Assembly: GCA_038025085.1 (NCBI GenBank)
Contig: CM076147.1
Span: forward strand, 41,992,266 to 42,056,265
From: Tetragonia tetragonoides
Taxonomy: Eukaryota; Streptophyta; Magnoliopsida; Caryophyllales; Aizoaceae
Direction of reading: 5' to 3'
DNA: 64,000 nt
A model generated the notes under the pieces. The model saw only the letters and a program-made list of their open reading frames with translations, was not told the origin of the DNA and did not search any database. This document shows positions 47,401-59,324 of this stretch, one piece after another; position 1 is the first letter of the stretch; each line of letters begins with the position of its first letter. Position numbers and translations under genes: made by a program.

Positions 47401-47912
47401 CCAATAAACAAAAAGAAAATATAAACTGTCGGCAGCAACGAAAACAGCATGACAAACTGTCGGTAGCAATTGATCTCCATGAAATCAGGCCATTACTTAC
47501 TTTAAAAACCCATTTCATAATTGGCTAAAAATCGAGCTTACTAAAACAAAACAACCACCAATACTACTATTCTACTAAACCCCAAAAGAGATAACATCAA
47601 GCATATAATAATAAACCACAAATGAACTCAAAATTTGAGACCCACAATCCAAAATTAATCAACAGCTACCAACAATAAAGAAAATAAGAGAAAGAAAGAG
47701 TTTTTTGGGGGGTGAAAGTTGGTACCTTCCAAAACATGATCTTCAGGGCCAATAGAGGAATCACCACAAACATCACAAACAACTCTACCACGAATTTCAC
47801 CAGTCCAAGCAATGGCGTTAGGCACCACCAGCAATAGCATAAACAGTATAATTATTTTTTGACTGCTTGAAATATGAAGGCCCCAAAGTAGCTTCTTTGA
47901 TTCTCTCTCCAT
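44436..47912 (-). CDS. Secreted Ole e 1/extensin-like family protein
   Basis: Two exons, 47726-47912 and 44436-44719 (stop TAG), with the split glycine codon restored at the junction; 156 aa. Residues about 17-35 form a hydrophobic signal peptide (KIIILFMLLLVVPNAIA). The mature part has the Ole e 1 (pollen_Ole_e_1) fold with GRVVCDVCGDSSIGPEDH, GAEVAVLCITKSGEV, ARPISSFHERC and the terminal NTPVYCM; cysteines suit disulphides. Family members are small cell-wall or extracellular glycoproteins of uncertain biochemical function, not only pollen allergens. The start at 47912 was chosen because the signal peptide follows directly; an in-frame ATG at 48035 would add 41 residues before it. The 3-kb intron hosts a nested SINE/MITE insertion and an unassigned exon-like island. 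No break is seen. Confidence 0.9.
45458..45746 (+). mobile_element. SINE with long target duplication, interrupted by a MITE
   Basis: Flanked by near-identical 21-bp direct repeats (GATAAGGCTCAAAAG followed by KTGTTT) at 45437-45457 and 45747-45767, with one mismatch. It has a B-box-like AAGTTCAAGTCTC and an A-rich 3' end (TTAGAAAAAAAAATAAG). Without the inserted MITE and its duplicated 8 bp it is about 116 bp. These are marks of LINE-driven retroposition. Confidence 0.75.
45526..45690. mobile_element. hAT-type MITE, 165 bp, nested in the SINE
   Basis: Ends CAGTGGCGGAGCTAGGGGTG and CACTCCTCTGGCTCCGCCAC plus TG form inverted repeats starting CAGTGGCGGAGC, a common hAT terminus. It is flanked by a perfect 8-bp target duplication, CATGGGAA (45518-45525 and 45691-45698), the hAT size. 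No coding capacity. Confidence 0.9.
47011..47223 (-). other. Unassigned exon-like open frame in the Ole e 1-like intron
   Basis: A 70-codon open frame in a GC-richer island, including phrases such as RWVGLRLKDRGRGRGLLLGD and GTGERIKYGGLFLDQL. Composition looks coding, but I recognise no family and no supporting splice partners. It could be a captured gene fragment or chance. Confidence 0.25.
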
Positions 47913-48035
47913 GGTTTTGATTTGATTGAAGTTTACTCTAACCACGAGATGCTGATTGTTGAGTTTAGGGACGAATTTAAGGTTGGATCTGCTCTTGGGG
48001 GTTTTTGCTTTGCTTTGCTTGAAGAAGTAAACCAC

Positions 48036-51000
48036 TTTTCTTCTTTTCTTTTTGGTGGATTCTTTGACTAGTGTTATTTCGCTGACCCCTTGGTTGCTCG
48101 GTCAGATTCTGACATTTGCCTGCTTGACCCTGGTTATTTTTCTCCAATAGGGAGTACTGATTTTTTTTTTAGAATTAGATAATTATTTTCACTCAAAAAA
48201 AAAAAAAGAATTAGATAGTTTTTTTTGAATAGTTTTAGAAGAGGCACAAAGTGGATTGGGATAAAAACTATTGTGAGATTGAGGATGTTGCTCCAAACCA
48301 TGGTAATGTCTTTATAGTAGTAAAGTCCATAAGTTAACATCCACCAAAGAAAAACAAATCAATAAGTTAAATTTAACATAGAGATGCATTCACTGTGTGC
48401 AACAATCATATTTTTGCCGCTAAAAAGGTACTCTTGGGAGCACCGTTTTGTGTGCTTCAGGACCCTTAAGCACGAGGGTTCAATGTAAGCTCACACTTAG
48501 CGCACGACTCAAATCATTATGTAGATCAAGTAAGCAATTGGGGGTGTATATTCCTAAATAAACACGAGTGCACCTAATAATTTACATCATGTCCTTGTAC
48601 ACATCGACATATGGGGTACGCGTACAACTAACTTGGCTAACTCCATTGGACTTTGGTGTATCTCATGAAAAATCATAAAGATGAGTTGCTTAGAGTGCGG
48701 GGGGTTGACCCGTTGACCAATGATGAGGGCATTTTTCTCATGTTTTCGAAATTGCAAATGCCATCTACCAATTACCATATATTTTCTTTAAGTGAGGAGG
48801 GGAATACTTATTTATGTTTTATTCTCTCCTCTTAGGCCTTGATACAGATATCTTAGGGGGTTCTTTTCAGTTCAGTTCAGTGGAATTGATTAAACACATT
48901 ACACCATTTTTTTAGCATACAATAAGTCAATAGCACACTATACATTTCTCATCTAGTTACTCCTTGGATATAGGCTTGGATTTAGAGAATAGAGACCAGA
49001 CCTAAGAATCAGGCCCAATAGGTATTAAATTGAAAAATTGGATTGGATTACTTTAGGGCTCATTGTGGTAGGTGGGGTAGTGGGCTCGCCTAAATACGGG
49101 TCTGGTCATTTCGTGGCTTGATGAACTTGCAAACTTAGGTCATCACTTGACCAAGCGCCGGTAATATATATATCAACCAAGTAAGCAACTTTGCTGGGCA
49201 CGACATAAACCCTCTCTGTGTTCAATCTTTCCGTCGAGGGTTTAACTGTACAGTACTCTTTCTCTCTCACTTGCACTCTTGATTTGATTTTGTTTGCATT
49301 TTGAATAAGTATTGATATAAACGCCGTTAATATCACTTGCTAGTTGCTATTTTGCTCATCCTTCAAAAATGTTATCGCTTGATTGTTTTTCAGTTGATTT
49401 ATGCTTTCAATTTGATATGGGTTTTCGATTTCTCTTATAAAGTTAACATCTTTATCAACTATTGTGCAAGTTATTGCATTCAGCGATTTGGGTACATATA
49501 CTTTTTGATTAATTTACGAAGAATTAATTATTGTGTTTTGCGATTTGTTCTTGCCTGTCATGATAACTAGATTTGATCAGTAGAATATCAAATTAATGTT
49601 ATTCCTTTTCATATTCTTTGAATCTTAGGATGTTCATGAGCTTGAAATTGTTATGCTTGCAACTTTAATTCCCCTATGATGGTGTTAAAAGTAGGCTGAA
49701 TCCTTGATGAATGATTTTTTTTTTCCTGAGGGGTACATAGTTTACTTGCTTAATGCTGTCTTGAAAATGTCAAAACGCCACTGTTTCTTGTCTTTGAATG
49801 TTGCTATCATTTTGGATGCAAAATTGTGTTTGTAAATCTCTCCTTGTGTCCCTATGAAGAGTGCATTATGTCCAAATTAAAAGTAGTGGACTGATATCTT
49901 CTTGATGATAAATCATTCTGAGGGATATCTCCAATTCTTCAAATATGTTTTCTTTTGTTGAATCATTGTACTGTTGTTAAACATATGTCAATCTCTTCAC
50001 TTTTTTGTGTTTGTTGATTAGTAGATAAATAAAAGCACATTCAAAAATGTCAAAAGGGCTGCTTGCAAACTGGGGAGAGTGAATGGCTCTGAAATACCTG
50101 TAGGTCTTCTACAGGGTGCCCTGCAATGCATGCCCAAACATAAAGCAATGGCATCATAGTACGGGCTATGTGCTTAAGTGAGTTGGTGATGGGGTTTCGG
50201 TCCTCGACCAATTCCTCTCGTCGACACACTTTTCTCTTCACAAGCCCGCCTCCAAACGCCACCACATAACTGATAACATTACCGATGAGTAAATGAGTTT
50301 TCTGATGCATATTTGGCTGAAATGGGTTTTGTAATACCCATTGATATCATATTATGATAACAATGTTCAATCTCAGGTTTTGGTTTCTGCTGTCACTACT
50401 CAGTAGTCAGTATGCAAGTACTTCTCTTGCTTATACAATGTCTAACTGTCCATCCTTGCCCTTATTTTCCCTATAGTGTTTGCAATTGTGAATTTGTGGC
50501 CAACTTTAATTTATGCTGGTGTCTTATTGTAAATGATCATAAGCTTCTTGTTTCCCCGGGAATTCCTCCTAGTTTCTTTTGAAGGGTTATGGTTCGCGAT
50601 GTTTATGTAAGCCTATCAACTTCTTGGCTTTGAGAGTGATCCTAAGTTCCCAGCAAGTTTCTGGCCAAGACTGGTGGTGATGTGTAATGAACGACGGTCC
50701 ACAGCTATCAAGGGGCTGGGGCTGTGGCTGAGGCTGATGGATACACAGCTAGAGTTGGTGCTTTGGAGTTTTGTTCCTGGTTGTTTTGATTCATGTTTTG
50801 TTGGGAACATTCTGCAACTGTAGCTGACTCGACCTTTATATTGTACTGTAGTTTTCTTTGTTACTCTAAATCTATTCTAAGAAGAATTTGAGCCACATGA
50901 ATCTCATGTATTTGAAAGTTTATTCCATTTTGTCTGTTTATACATTATCACAGGCAGGTTGCTATCTGCATTGCATATACGATCATTATTACAGGCAGAT

Positions 51001-51948
51001 GGCTGTCGATCTGCATATATAATGATCAAGTTACTGCAAGCAGCATAACAATGTATGTAGTTAACCATGTAAGTTATTGGAACTATTAATTCTTACTTAT
51101 AATCCTTCTAAAATCTGTTACCCCAAACGTAGCATGGTCTGATAAGAACAGTAAGGCCGTAAGGTTTACTTCATTGTTGAATCCAAACAATAAAGCAAAA
51201 AGTGGTACGAACTGTGATTGCTAAAATTTTTTGGACGATCCAATTTCAATAAACCTGCAATCTTACTTCATGGGCATATTAAATTATCGACTCTTAACAA
51301 TAGACGATTAAGATCGCATGTATAAATCAGCGTAGGAGTATTCAATAAGAAAGGTAAGGCCGCAAGGTTGTGCTTGTGTTTCTTCGTGTCTTGGTATCAC
51401 CTTTTGGCTTTCATGACTCGAGAGACATAGCAAGAAAGCTATTGTCTTTCACAAAAATTTGTATTAAGCGGGCTCAAGTTAAGGCCCCCTCTAACAAGCG
51501 GGAGATATTATTTCAACAGTTGATTTAGAATCTGGGTTCGTTTCAATCCAAACAATAAAACAAAATGTCCATTGTAACGCTAATATTTTGTCGTAAATCC
51601 AATTTAATAGACGATCAAAAGTACATGTATAATGATCAACATATTCAACAATGTAGATGTCATATTGTGGTACGTAGCTATTAATGATAGGATTACTTCC
51701 ACATAACAGGCACTGCCGTACCAGATTTGATCAAGTCGGTATCATATAAAACGAACAAATTCTCGCTTTATGTTAGACCATAAAACAGACAGTAAAAACA
51801 ACACAACATTGTCAACAGATGTGTCACACACACTCCCAACACTTCATGATCAACAAAGAAACAAACACTGTATAGCAACAACTGCAAGCTACATGAAGCA
51901 TATTTTTGCAGGCTTTACTTATTGTAGTCCACAGTAAAATTAACAACG
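48036..51948. other. Intergenic region between two minus-strand genes
   Basis: The Ole e 1-like promoter lies at 47.9-48.2 kb and the kinase 3'UTR at about 51.7-51.95 kb. Between them is mostly AT-rich single-copy-looking DNA. A pyrimidine-rich, leader-like stretch (CTTTCTCTCTCACTTGC) is near 49260. An exon-like island is at 50087-50285. No full gene could be assembled. Confidence 0.5.
50087..50290 (-). other. Unassigned exon-like island
   Basis: On the minus strand a GC-richer open stretch with VVAFGGGLVKRKVCRREE and ARTMMPLLYVWACIAGHP is bounded by AG on one side and CAG|GTATTT on the other, as an exon would be. No neighbouring exons or family were recognised. It may be a gene fragment left by a duplication or transposon. 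Confidence 0.3.
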
Positions 51949-54900
51949 TCATCCTGCAACCTTCCTTGTGAAAGTTCTGCCGGGTTGGACCTCCTGAGAT
52001 CGTCCCAGAAACATATCAGATCTACCATGCCATCCTCCAGCTTTCATAGGTGCTGGTAAGGACTGCCTCATTGCTTGCCTTCCGTTACCCAACGTCATAC
52101 TCGACAACTTCTCTGTTGTTTCTGTTATTCCACGGGTGGTTCTCCCAGGGTAAATAGACACTGCATGACGACATTCAAATTCAGATCCAAATCACATGAT
52201 CAAAACATGATTTTAATAATAAAACCCAGCCCATGACTTAAAAAGAATAATCAAGAAGTTGCTTACATGAGCTGTTCCTTGCAGGAGGTCGATATTTTGG
52301 CTGCTTAACTGAATTCTTAATGGATTTATCATTCTTGTTTAAGTCCTTGCCATCCATTTCCAGTTTGCGTTGTACACCCGCACCAAAGGCAACATGTGAT
52401 TTTAGAGTGGTCTTTGAGTTGGGAAGAGTTCCAGGACCAGAATACTTCCTTGCAGATTTCTGCTCCAGATAGTTTCGTGATCCCGTTGACGGAGGTGTTC
52501 TGTTGACAGTTGCTCTTGTCCGAAGGGACGGCGGAACATAGAAACAGTTCTGCTTTAAAGAAATAAATCACACGGAGAACCCCCATCAGCACCATCAATT
52601 TCAAACAAATCGCAAAACAAGAATTTTCCATGGAATATTGTTAAGAGAACATGTAGAGAAATCACTCATTACCTGGAAAAAGGGATGCTGAAGGACCTCG
52701 GCTGCTGTTGGCCTCTTGAATGGATCCCAAGAGCAAAGTGACTACAATAACGTCTCAGAAGTTCAGTTGACTACAAAGTGACTAAAATAAAGTAGCACAT
52801 AATTGAGATAAACATTACGTACACTAATAAGGCTGATTGCATCTTCACTCGCTGAGGGCATCAGAGTCGATAGATGGACCCCAGGAAGCTGGAACAACAA
52901 ATTTGTAACATCAGTAATAGATACTTTGAGCAAAGTAATAATTCAAAGGTGTAAGTTAACTTCAAAGTTTGGGCAACACAGGTCTACAATTCACAGAGAT
53001 CGCAACCTGTTTCCTATCCCCTATTACAAAACTTTACACTTCCCTACTTTCTGGTGTTCCAGGGCAAGGAGACTAAAACTTTGTTGATTTTGAGAAAGGA
53101 TCTCATTCCAGAAGATGCACAATCAACCAACCAACCTACTGGAGGATCAAATATTATCAATACCCATCTATTATCTCTGAACCCCATAGGATCCCCAATT
53201 TGTTGAGGCTTATGAAAAAATATTGGGTTGTCTTTAAATCAAAATCTACAACAGAAATGGCTACCATAAGTATTTCATTGTCCTCCAGTAGGTCATATAT
53301 TATGGTCATTCTGGTTGACCAGCCAATACAAAAAGTTGATTCATAATAGGACCCAAAATATCAACATTACAATATGGCGTTAATTTATTTGTAATTAAAA
53401 TCTGCAGCAAAATTTGCTATCATCAGCATTACTGTCTTCCAGTAGCTCACATATTCCTCTTCCCGAGTGAGCTTGTGCAATAACATGATAAGGTTTTAGT
53501 GAAGAAATGGAAAGAAAAAGAACTAACTTCCGCATTGAAAAACCTTGATTCTATGCAATGGCCATTTTGTGAGAAAAGCCATAACCATATCACTTAAGGG
53601 GGCAAAGATTCATAGCTGATATGTAGTGGTGGCAGAAAATGCATAGCAATAAAGTGATATACAACATACCTGTGGGAACTGGTAATTCATGGCTCTAGCA
53701 AGCAAAAGCCCATGGGTCCAAGAGTTCTCAGTTGGAGTGCCAATGACACTGCAAATTTTATAGATCTCATCTGCTTCACTGAAAATATTCATGAACAGTC
53801 ACAAATCAGGAAAGATAGTGTAGAATGGATATACCAATTTGGATGTAGTTATATTCAAAGAACACAATAATATTCAAGAGCTATAATCTCAGCAGCCCAT
53901 ACCTCAGGCCAGGGAAAAGAGGACGGAGAGTAAACAGCTCAGCCATTATGGCACCCATTGCCCACATATCTGAATATCAAAGGCAAGCAGACAAAAATTC
54001 AGTAAAAAAAACAAGGGAAACAGTCCACATTAGTTTTCATTTCATTTCACATACCAACAGCAGAGGTATAAGTTGGAGACTGGAGCAGAACCTCAGGAGC
54101 GCGATACCTGCCACGCAGCATTTTTGACATTTAAGTATACATTGGTATGAAATGTGGCAACAAGGGGCAAAAGGCTTCAAGAATAACTGAAGAAAACTTA
54201 CCACCGCGTGGAGACATATTCTGTATATGGTGGTGCAGAACTTATTTCCCGCGCAAGACCAAAATCAGCTACTTTGATTATGTCTTTTGAGACCAATAAA
54301 TTTTCTGCAGCAACACAAATAATTTAATGGCTGAAACAAACCGGTCAACATTGTAAGGAACTTCTGACAGCAATACGCTTTTTTTCACCTTGAACACTAA
54401 GAATTTCAATACTGAGTCATGACTCAGAGTTAGGCTTACAGTGAAGGACAAAAGTCAAGGCATTCAATAGCCGGGTAAAAAATGGGCTTACTGAAAACGA
54501 TTGACATCTACAACACAAAAATTCTTATCTTTGAAACTATGAAGTCGCCGTTGGAGATCATAGCCTGAGAGCAACCAAGGCAATCTAAGATATAAACATT
54601 TGACGTCATTTGCAGCTTACTCACTAGGGAAACCACTGAGTTCTACATTCATTCTTATGAAGAAACATAGAAACTATCTTGTTAGTTTGCAAACTTTTCG
54701 ACACACTCAAAATAGCATTCTACAATAACAGATTTGGGTACACTCGTAACCAAAAAAAAAAAAAGTAAGGCTATGTTCTATCACGGAAACGGAAATGAAA
54801 AGGAACATAAATAGACAGGCTTATGATTTGATACTATAAAATCCTCAATTCTTGACCCCATAACTTGTGTAAGTAGACTTTTAACGTTAACAATAGTCTA

Positions 54901-55734
54901 CATTCTTGAACAGCAGATTAAGCACACAATTGTAAACATGAGCACTGCACAAATTCTACATGAAAACTGCTTCAACAACATGATTTCAGACCCAATTTGG
55001 TCACAGGCAGATCATACCTGGTTTGAGATCACGATGGAAATACCCACGCTGCTGCATGTAAGCAAGACCTTGAAAAACTTGAAAACACCAATTTCTGACT
55101 TCAACTTCTGAGAATGGCCTTCCCCTATCTTTCATAAGCTGGTACAAATTGCACTCCTAATGGGGGTATTTAAAAATTATCAAATGTATCGTAATATAAA
55201 AACAATGAGCAACCTGAACCCAATGTAACAGCAAAAAGATTACCATGTATTCAAACACAAAGTGCAGGATATCATGTTCTCTTATCACTTCCTTCAGCTT
55301 CACAATATTTGGATGGCTCATTTTCCTCAAAGACTGCAAGGATGTAAGCAAAAAGTTCAGGAAACTTACAAACAGGCAAAGCCGACAGATGAATGACTAG
55401 TACTCGAATTACCTTCACTTCTCTCAAATTTATGCACTCTTCCCAAGAATAATATTTTTTCTTCATCTTTTTTATAGCCACCTACGACAGCGAAAAAAAC
55501 TTGAGATCAGTTACCAGATTCAGAAAACATTTCAATGCTAAAAGATAAATGAAAGGGACTCACAACTTCTCCAGTCTGTTTATTTATAGCACGCCAAACG
55601 CTCCCAAAAGTTCCATCACCAACCTCTTTAATAAGCTTATACCTGTGACAGCCATACTGGTAAATATACATACGAGTTGATATGACAAATTAAGACAAAT
55701 GTGAAATGCCTCGGAAAGCAACTCACCTTTCCAT
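51949..55734 (-). CDS. MHK: MHK/CDKF-4-type MAK-family protein kinase
   Basis: Thirteen coding exons: 55727-55734, 55564-55642, 55413-55481, 55244-55333, 55018-55156, 54202-54304, 54055-54107, 53903-53969, 53670-53778, 52823-52888, 52673-52741, 52267-52549 and 51949-52160; 448 aa. All are GT-AG and frame-true. It is a Ser/Thr kinase of the CMGC group (MAK/ICK/RCK; plant names MHK, CDKF-4). Visible motifs: GDGTFGSVW (ATP loop), VAIKKM (lysine), [35 protein letters not shown], and [15 protein letters not shown], with the TEY activation motif shared with MAK kinases. The kinase domain spans residues ~4-285. The basic C-terminal ~160 residues end [11 protein letters not shown] and are rich in S/T/P/R. 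The first coding exon holds just ATGGAAAG. A leader exon at about 58607-58660 is joined by a ~2.9-kb 5'UTR intron. Confidence 0.95.
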
Positions 55735-55749
55735 TGTTGAATGTTGAGT

Positions 55750-58606
55750 CTGACCTTTAACAGAATTGAGTAACTGGTGACTTGCTCTTTATTAAACGAT
55801 ATTGACGAATCACTAACACGAGAAACATACGACAAAACGAGAACAGTAGATGCCTCTATATAACACTACAGAACAAAGAAACTCTCTGGCTGACCCAGCT
55901 GAATCGGCCGTCAATTTCCCATCATAGTGAGCATAGACATAAGATACTAACTCCTGTAATCGCCTAAATTTAAGGGCCTAATCACAGAAAATGCATGACC
56001 AGAGGGTCTCACAGTCCAAAAGGGTAGAAAGCAGAGACACTTGGGCACTCAAAAACATGTTCTTCAACATTAATACTCGACTCAACTCATAACACCAAGA
56101 CTTCCAAAGAACTTATCAGCTATCTGGAAAGCGATGTCTAGACACCCATAGGAGCTACAACGAAAGAAACTACTAAGGACACAAAGAGTCTAATTGATAG
56201 GGCTATCTAGTGGTGACTATAAACGCAATCTGCATTCGTCGACCAGCAAATATTAGCCCTGCAGGATACAGCGTCACTATATTAGCACCAATATGAAGGC
56301 ATATAGAGCACAAACAGAATTAACAATCAGGTTTTGATAGTACCCCACAAGACGTTGTGAAACTCTTGACTTCATGTAGACTCCACAAAACACTGATGAA
56401 ACGGGACATAGGGAGAAGAAAGAAAGAACGGAAAGGTTCAGAAGAGGGGGATAAATGCAGCATAAATCTACTTCATTAGAAAATAAAGAGGTAACTTACT
56501 TATAGGAGAGCAGTAAAAATCCAAGAACTCTCTTAGTAGAAAATTGCATCAGGCCTCCTACACTGATCATTTAGGAAAACTTTGGGACTAGGTGCTGTTG
56601 ACAAAGGAAAAAAGAAGGTAATCTCCAAGAATGAAGAACCGCCAGTCAAGAACTTCCCCGAAAGAAAGGACCCGAAAATGGAAGCTATTTGACAAGAAGT
56701 GGGGATGTTCCATATCTTAGTAAAGCAAATTGAGCTCTTTAAACCAAAGTCTGGAACCTGAAAATCAATGAGCATTGTCAGCCAGATAACTTAATAGCAG
56801 AGAGAACATAATCCCAACTTTAGTGAAAACAAGTCAATCAACGTGACATCTTCTAGCATCCGAAGTAATATCAAGGGCACTTGTATATTTAAGTTCAGGC
56901 ACTACATATAGGAAAGAAAAACAAAACGCCGAAAAGTGAAATGACTTAAGCAAGCACCAAGTTAAAACCTTCATCTATACTTAAACCTCTTAATCAACTC
57001 TACATTGAAAAAGCTCCAGACCAGTCATGTCAATGCTTCACAAAATTATATTAAGAAAACATTCTACCAAGCCTCAAACTACACCATTGCAGCTTTTAAT
57101 AAGAAGCTTACGCACAATGTAAAAAGGAAAGTTCACAGCAGCGCAAGTAAGACTGCGTTTAATTTGAACATTAAGCACAATGCCAAAAGGAAAGTTCAGC
57201 GATATTAAACACAAAGGCATACAACATCACACTGTAGCACAAGTACAACTGTTCATGAAGTTCATGGATGTCATAGGCTATACAAATTTGGTAAACACTT
57301 GATGTTGAACAAATCATCCACTCCCGATAGAATAAAACAATTGTTGCCTTATTATAAAGGTTAAAAAAAACACATTGCAGATATCTTCAATGAATGAGAT
57401 TCACAGAGTCCCAAACAGAGACAGAACCATTGCTCCTAATGTCAACATTAATTTTAGCAACAATAGGTTTTCGGAAAATTAAACTAGTCCACATGTTAAA
57501 TGGTGCTTTCATGTCAGTTATAGTAACAGTTATCAACTTGCTCACATTTAACTCAACAGGAAAGGTTTTTTTTTTTTTGGGGGGGGGGGGGGTTTACAGG
57601 AAGAGCCATAAAGTCAATAGAGATGATAGAGTACTTAGTTACATTAATAAAAATCAATGTATTGAGTAATAGAATTTCCAGTAAATTAAACTCCTTGTAT
57701 AATATCTACATTGACAGGTAATTTCCATAGCTCATGAGATTGATAATATATTGACATGTAGACTTTCTATTTAATAGTTATCTTTTCATCAAACTCCATC
57801 AAACTTCCTATCCGAATTTCAAAGTTAAGCCTTGAACAATCAGCAAAAACTTATTATTGCCAACTAAATTACATATAAGCTACATCTATTGAACCCTAGC
57901 TACAATCACCAATCAAAGAAGTCAATTACACATCCAATAGCGGATAGGCCCAACTCATCACTCCACTGCAACAAGACAACTCAAAACCTAAAATCACCTT
58001 GCACGTCAAAGCGTAACCATAACATTATCATTCTATCTCTTCATCGAAGAATCCATAAAAAAACATGCGTGAATTAATTAAAACAGTAACAAACTGGATT
58101 TGTTAATAAATCAATGAAACACTGAAATTCCTCCAGTTCATAACCACAACATTATCATTCATTACCAATACAATCAACCGCAAATATCTATCTATTTATC
58201 GATTCAATCCCTAAAAACCCTAACCGCGAATCAATCAATTGCATATCCAATTACATCAAACAAGACAAGTCAAACCTCAAAATAAAAACCGATCATGCAA
58301 CAAACAAACCAAATCATAAATTCATCAATTCCACAACAAAGAACACCAAACCTCCAATCAAAAAAATCAAAATACAAAAATACGTCATCAACACGCAAAA
58401 AGTGAAAAAATAACACCAAACCCTAACCATTCGAATAATTAACCTCTAGATCTAGCTAACACATCGCAACAAAATCAAATCAATCAGCTCAAATAGTTAT
58501 CAAAACAAATCAAATCAAAAATACCTAATCCAATTCGATTTGATTAAAAATATAGAGATCCGATCTGTAGAGAAAGAGAGGAGAGAGAGAGAGAGATGGG
58601 ATGAAC
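55750..58606 (-). other. 5'UTR intron of the MHK-like kinase gene
   Basis: Donor ACAG|GTTCAT at 58606 and acceptor TCAG at 55750-55753; the leader resumes at 55735-55749. The intron is AT-rich, with a T/G-rich homopolymer tract at about 57569-57593 and a (GA)n/CT run at 58578-58596 just after the donor. No nested gene was recognised; the small open frames in it look random. Confidence 0.65.
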
Positions 58607-58850
58607 CTGTAAGCCAACCGGCATAACCTCCCAAGAGACGGAAGGGGAAAGGTCGACTCCAGAGCGCTCCTCCTCTTTTTCTGTTTAATTTATTTTCTCT
58701 CTCCTCTTTCTTTCTTTCCTACTACCTCAACCTCAAAAGAAAGAAACGCGGATTCCCCTAATTTGAGAAGACGATACGATACGAATGAAAGACAGACAGA
58801 CAGACAGACAGACGGCACTTTTTATTCACACGCTCTCACCCTTCACCGCC
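58607..58850 (-). promoter_or_regulatory. MHK-like kinase leader exon and promoter
   Basis: The leader exon ends at 58607. Upstream are pyrimidine-rich sequences on the gene strand and a GACA tetranucleotide microsatellite ((GACA)6 at about 58789-58812). The exact transcription start is not visible; a TATA-like CTATAAATAG on the minus strand near 58862-58871 is a candidate core promoter. Confidence 0.5.
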
Positions 58851-59012
58851 CGCCTGCTTTCTATTTATAGCTCACCCTACCCTCTTTCCAACGTCATTCC
58901 TTTTTCTTTCCTTTGCTTTTACTTTTTCTTTTTTCTTTTTTTTTTTGCCTTGGCCCCAAAGATTCTATATTGTATATTCTACCTTCTATTCCTTTTTTTT
59001 TTTCTTTTTTAG

Positions 59013-59136
59013 GCCGACAAATTCATTTACCAAAAAACTAAATTAAATCACTACTCTAGTTTTTTTTTTTCAATAAAAAGACATATATTTTTTTTAAAAT
59101 CTCAATAAAATTACATTATGCAATGATTACATTTAT
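59013..59136. other. Spacer before the Mutator-like element
   Basis: AT-rich DNA with poly(T). Nothing is recognised except the probable 9-bp insertion site TACATTTAT directly before the terminal repeat. Confidence 0.5.
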
Positions 59137-59324
59137 GGGTGTTGCTATTTACCGCCCTAAAATTACTTAATACCGCCCCTAAAAATTACAATTTTACCCT
59201 TCTTCACATTTTCACCCATCCTCTCCCTCTCTAACTCTCACATCAATTCTCCCTCTCTACCACCCACTCTCATACCCAACCTTCATCAACAGTCACTCAT
59301 TCGGTAAGGAAGCAACGGCCGCGA

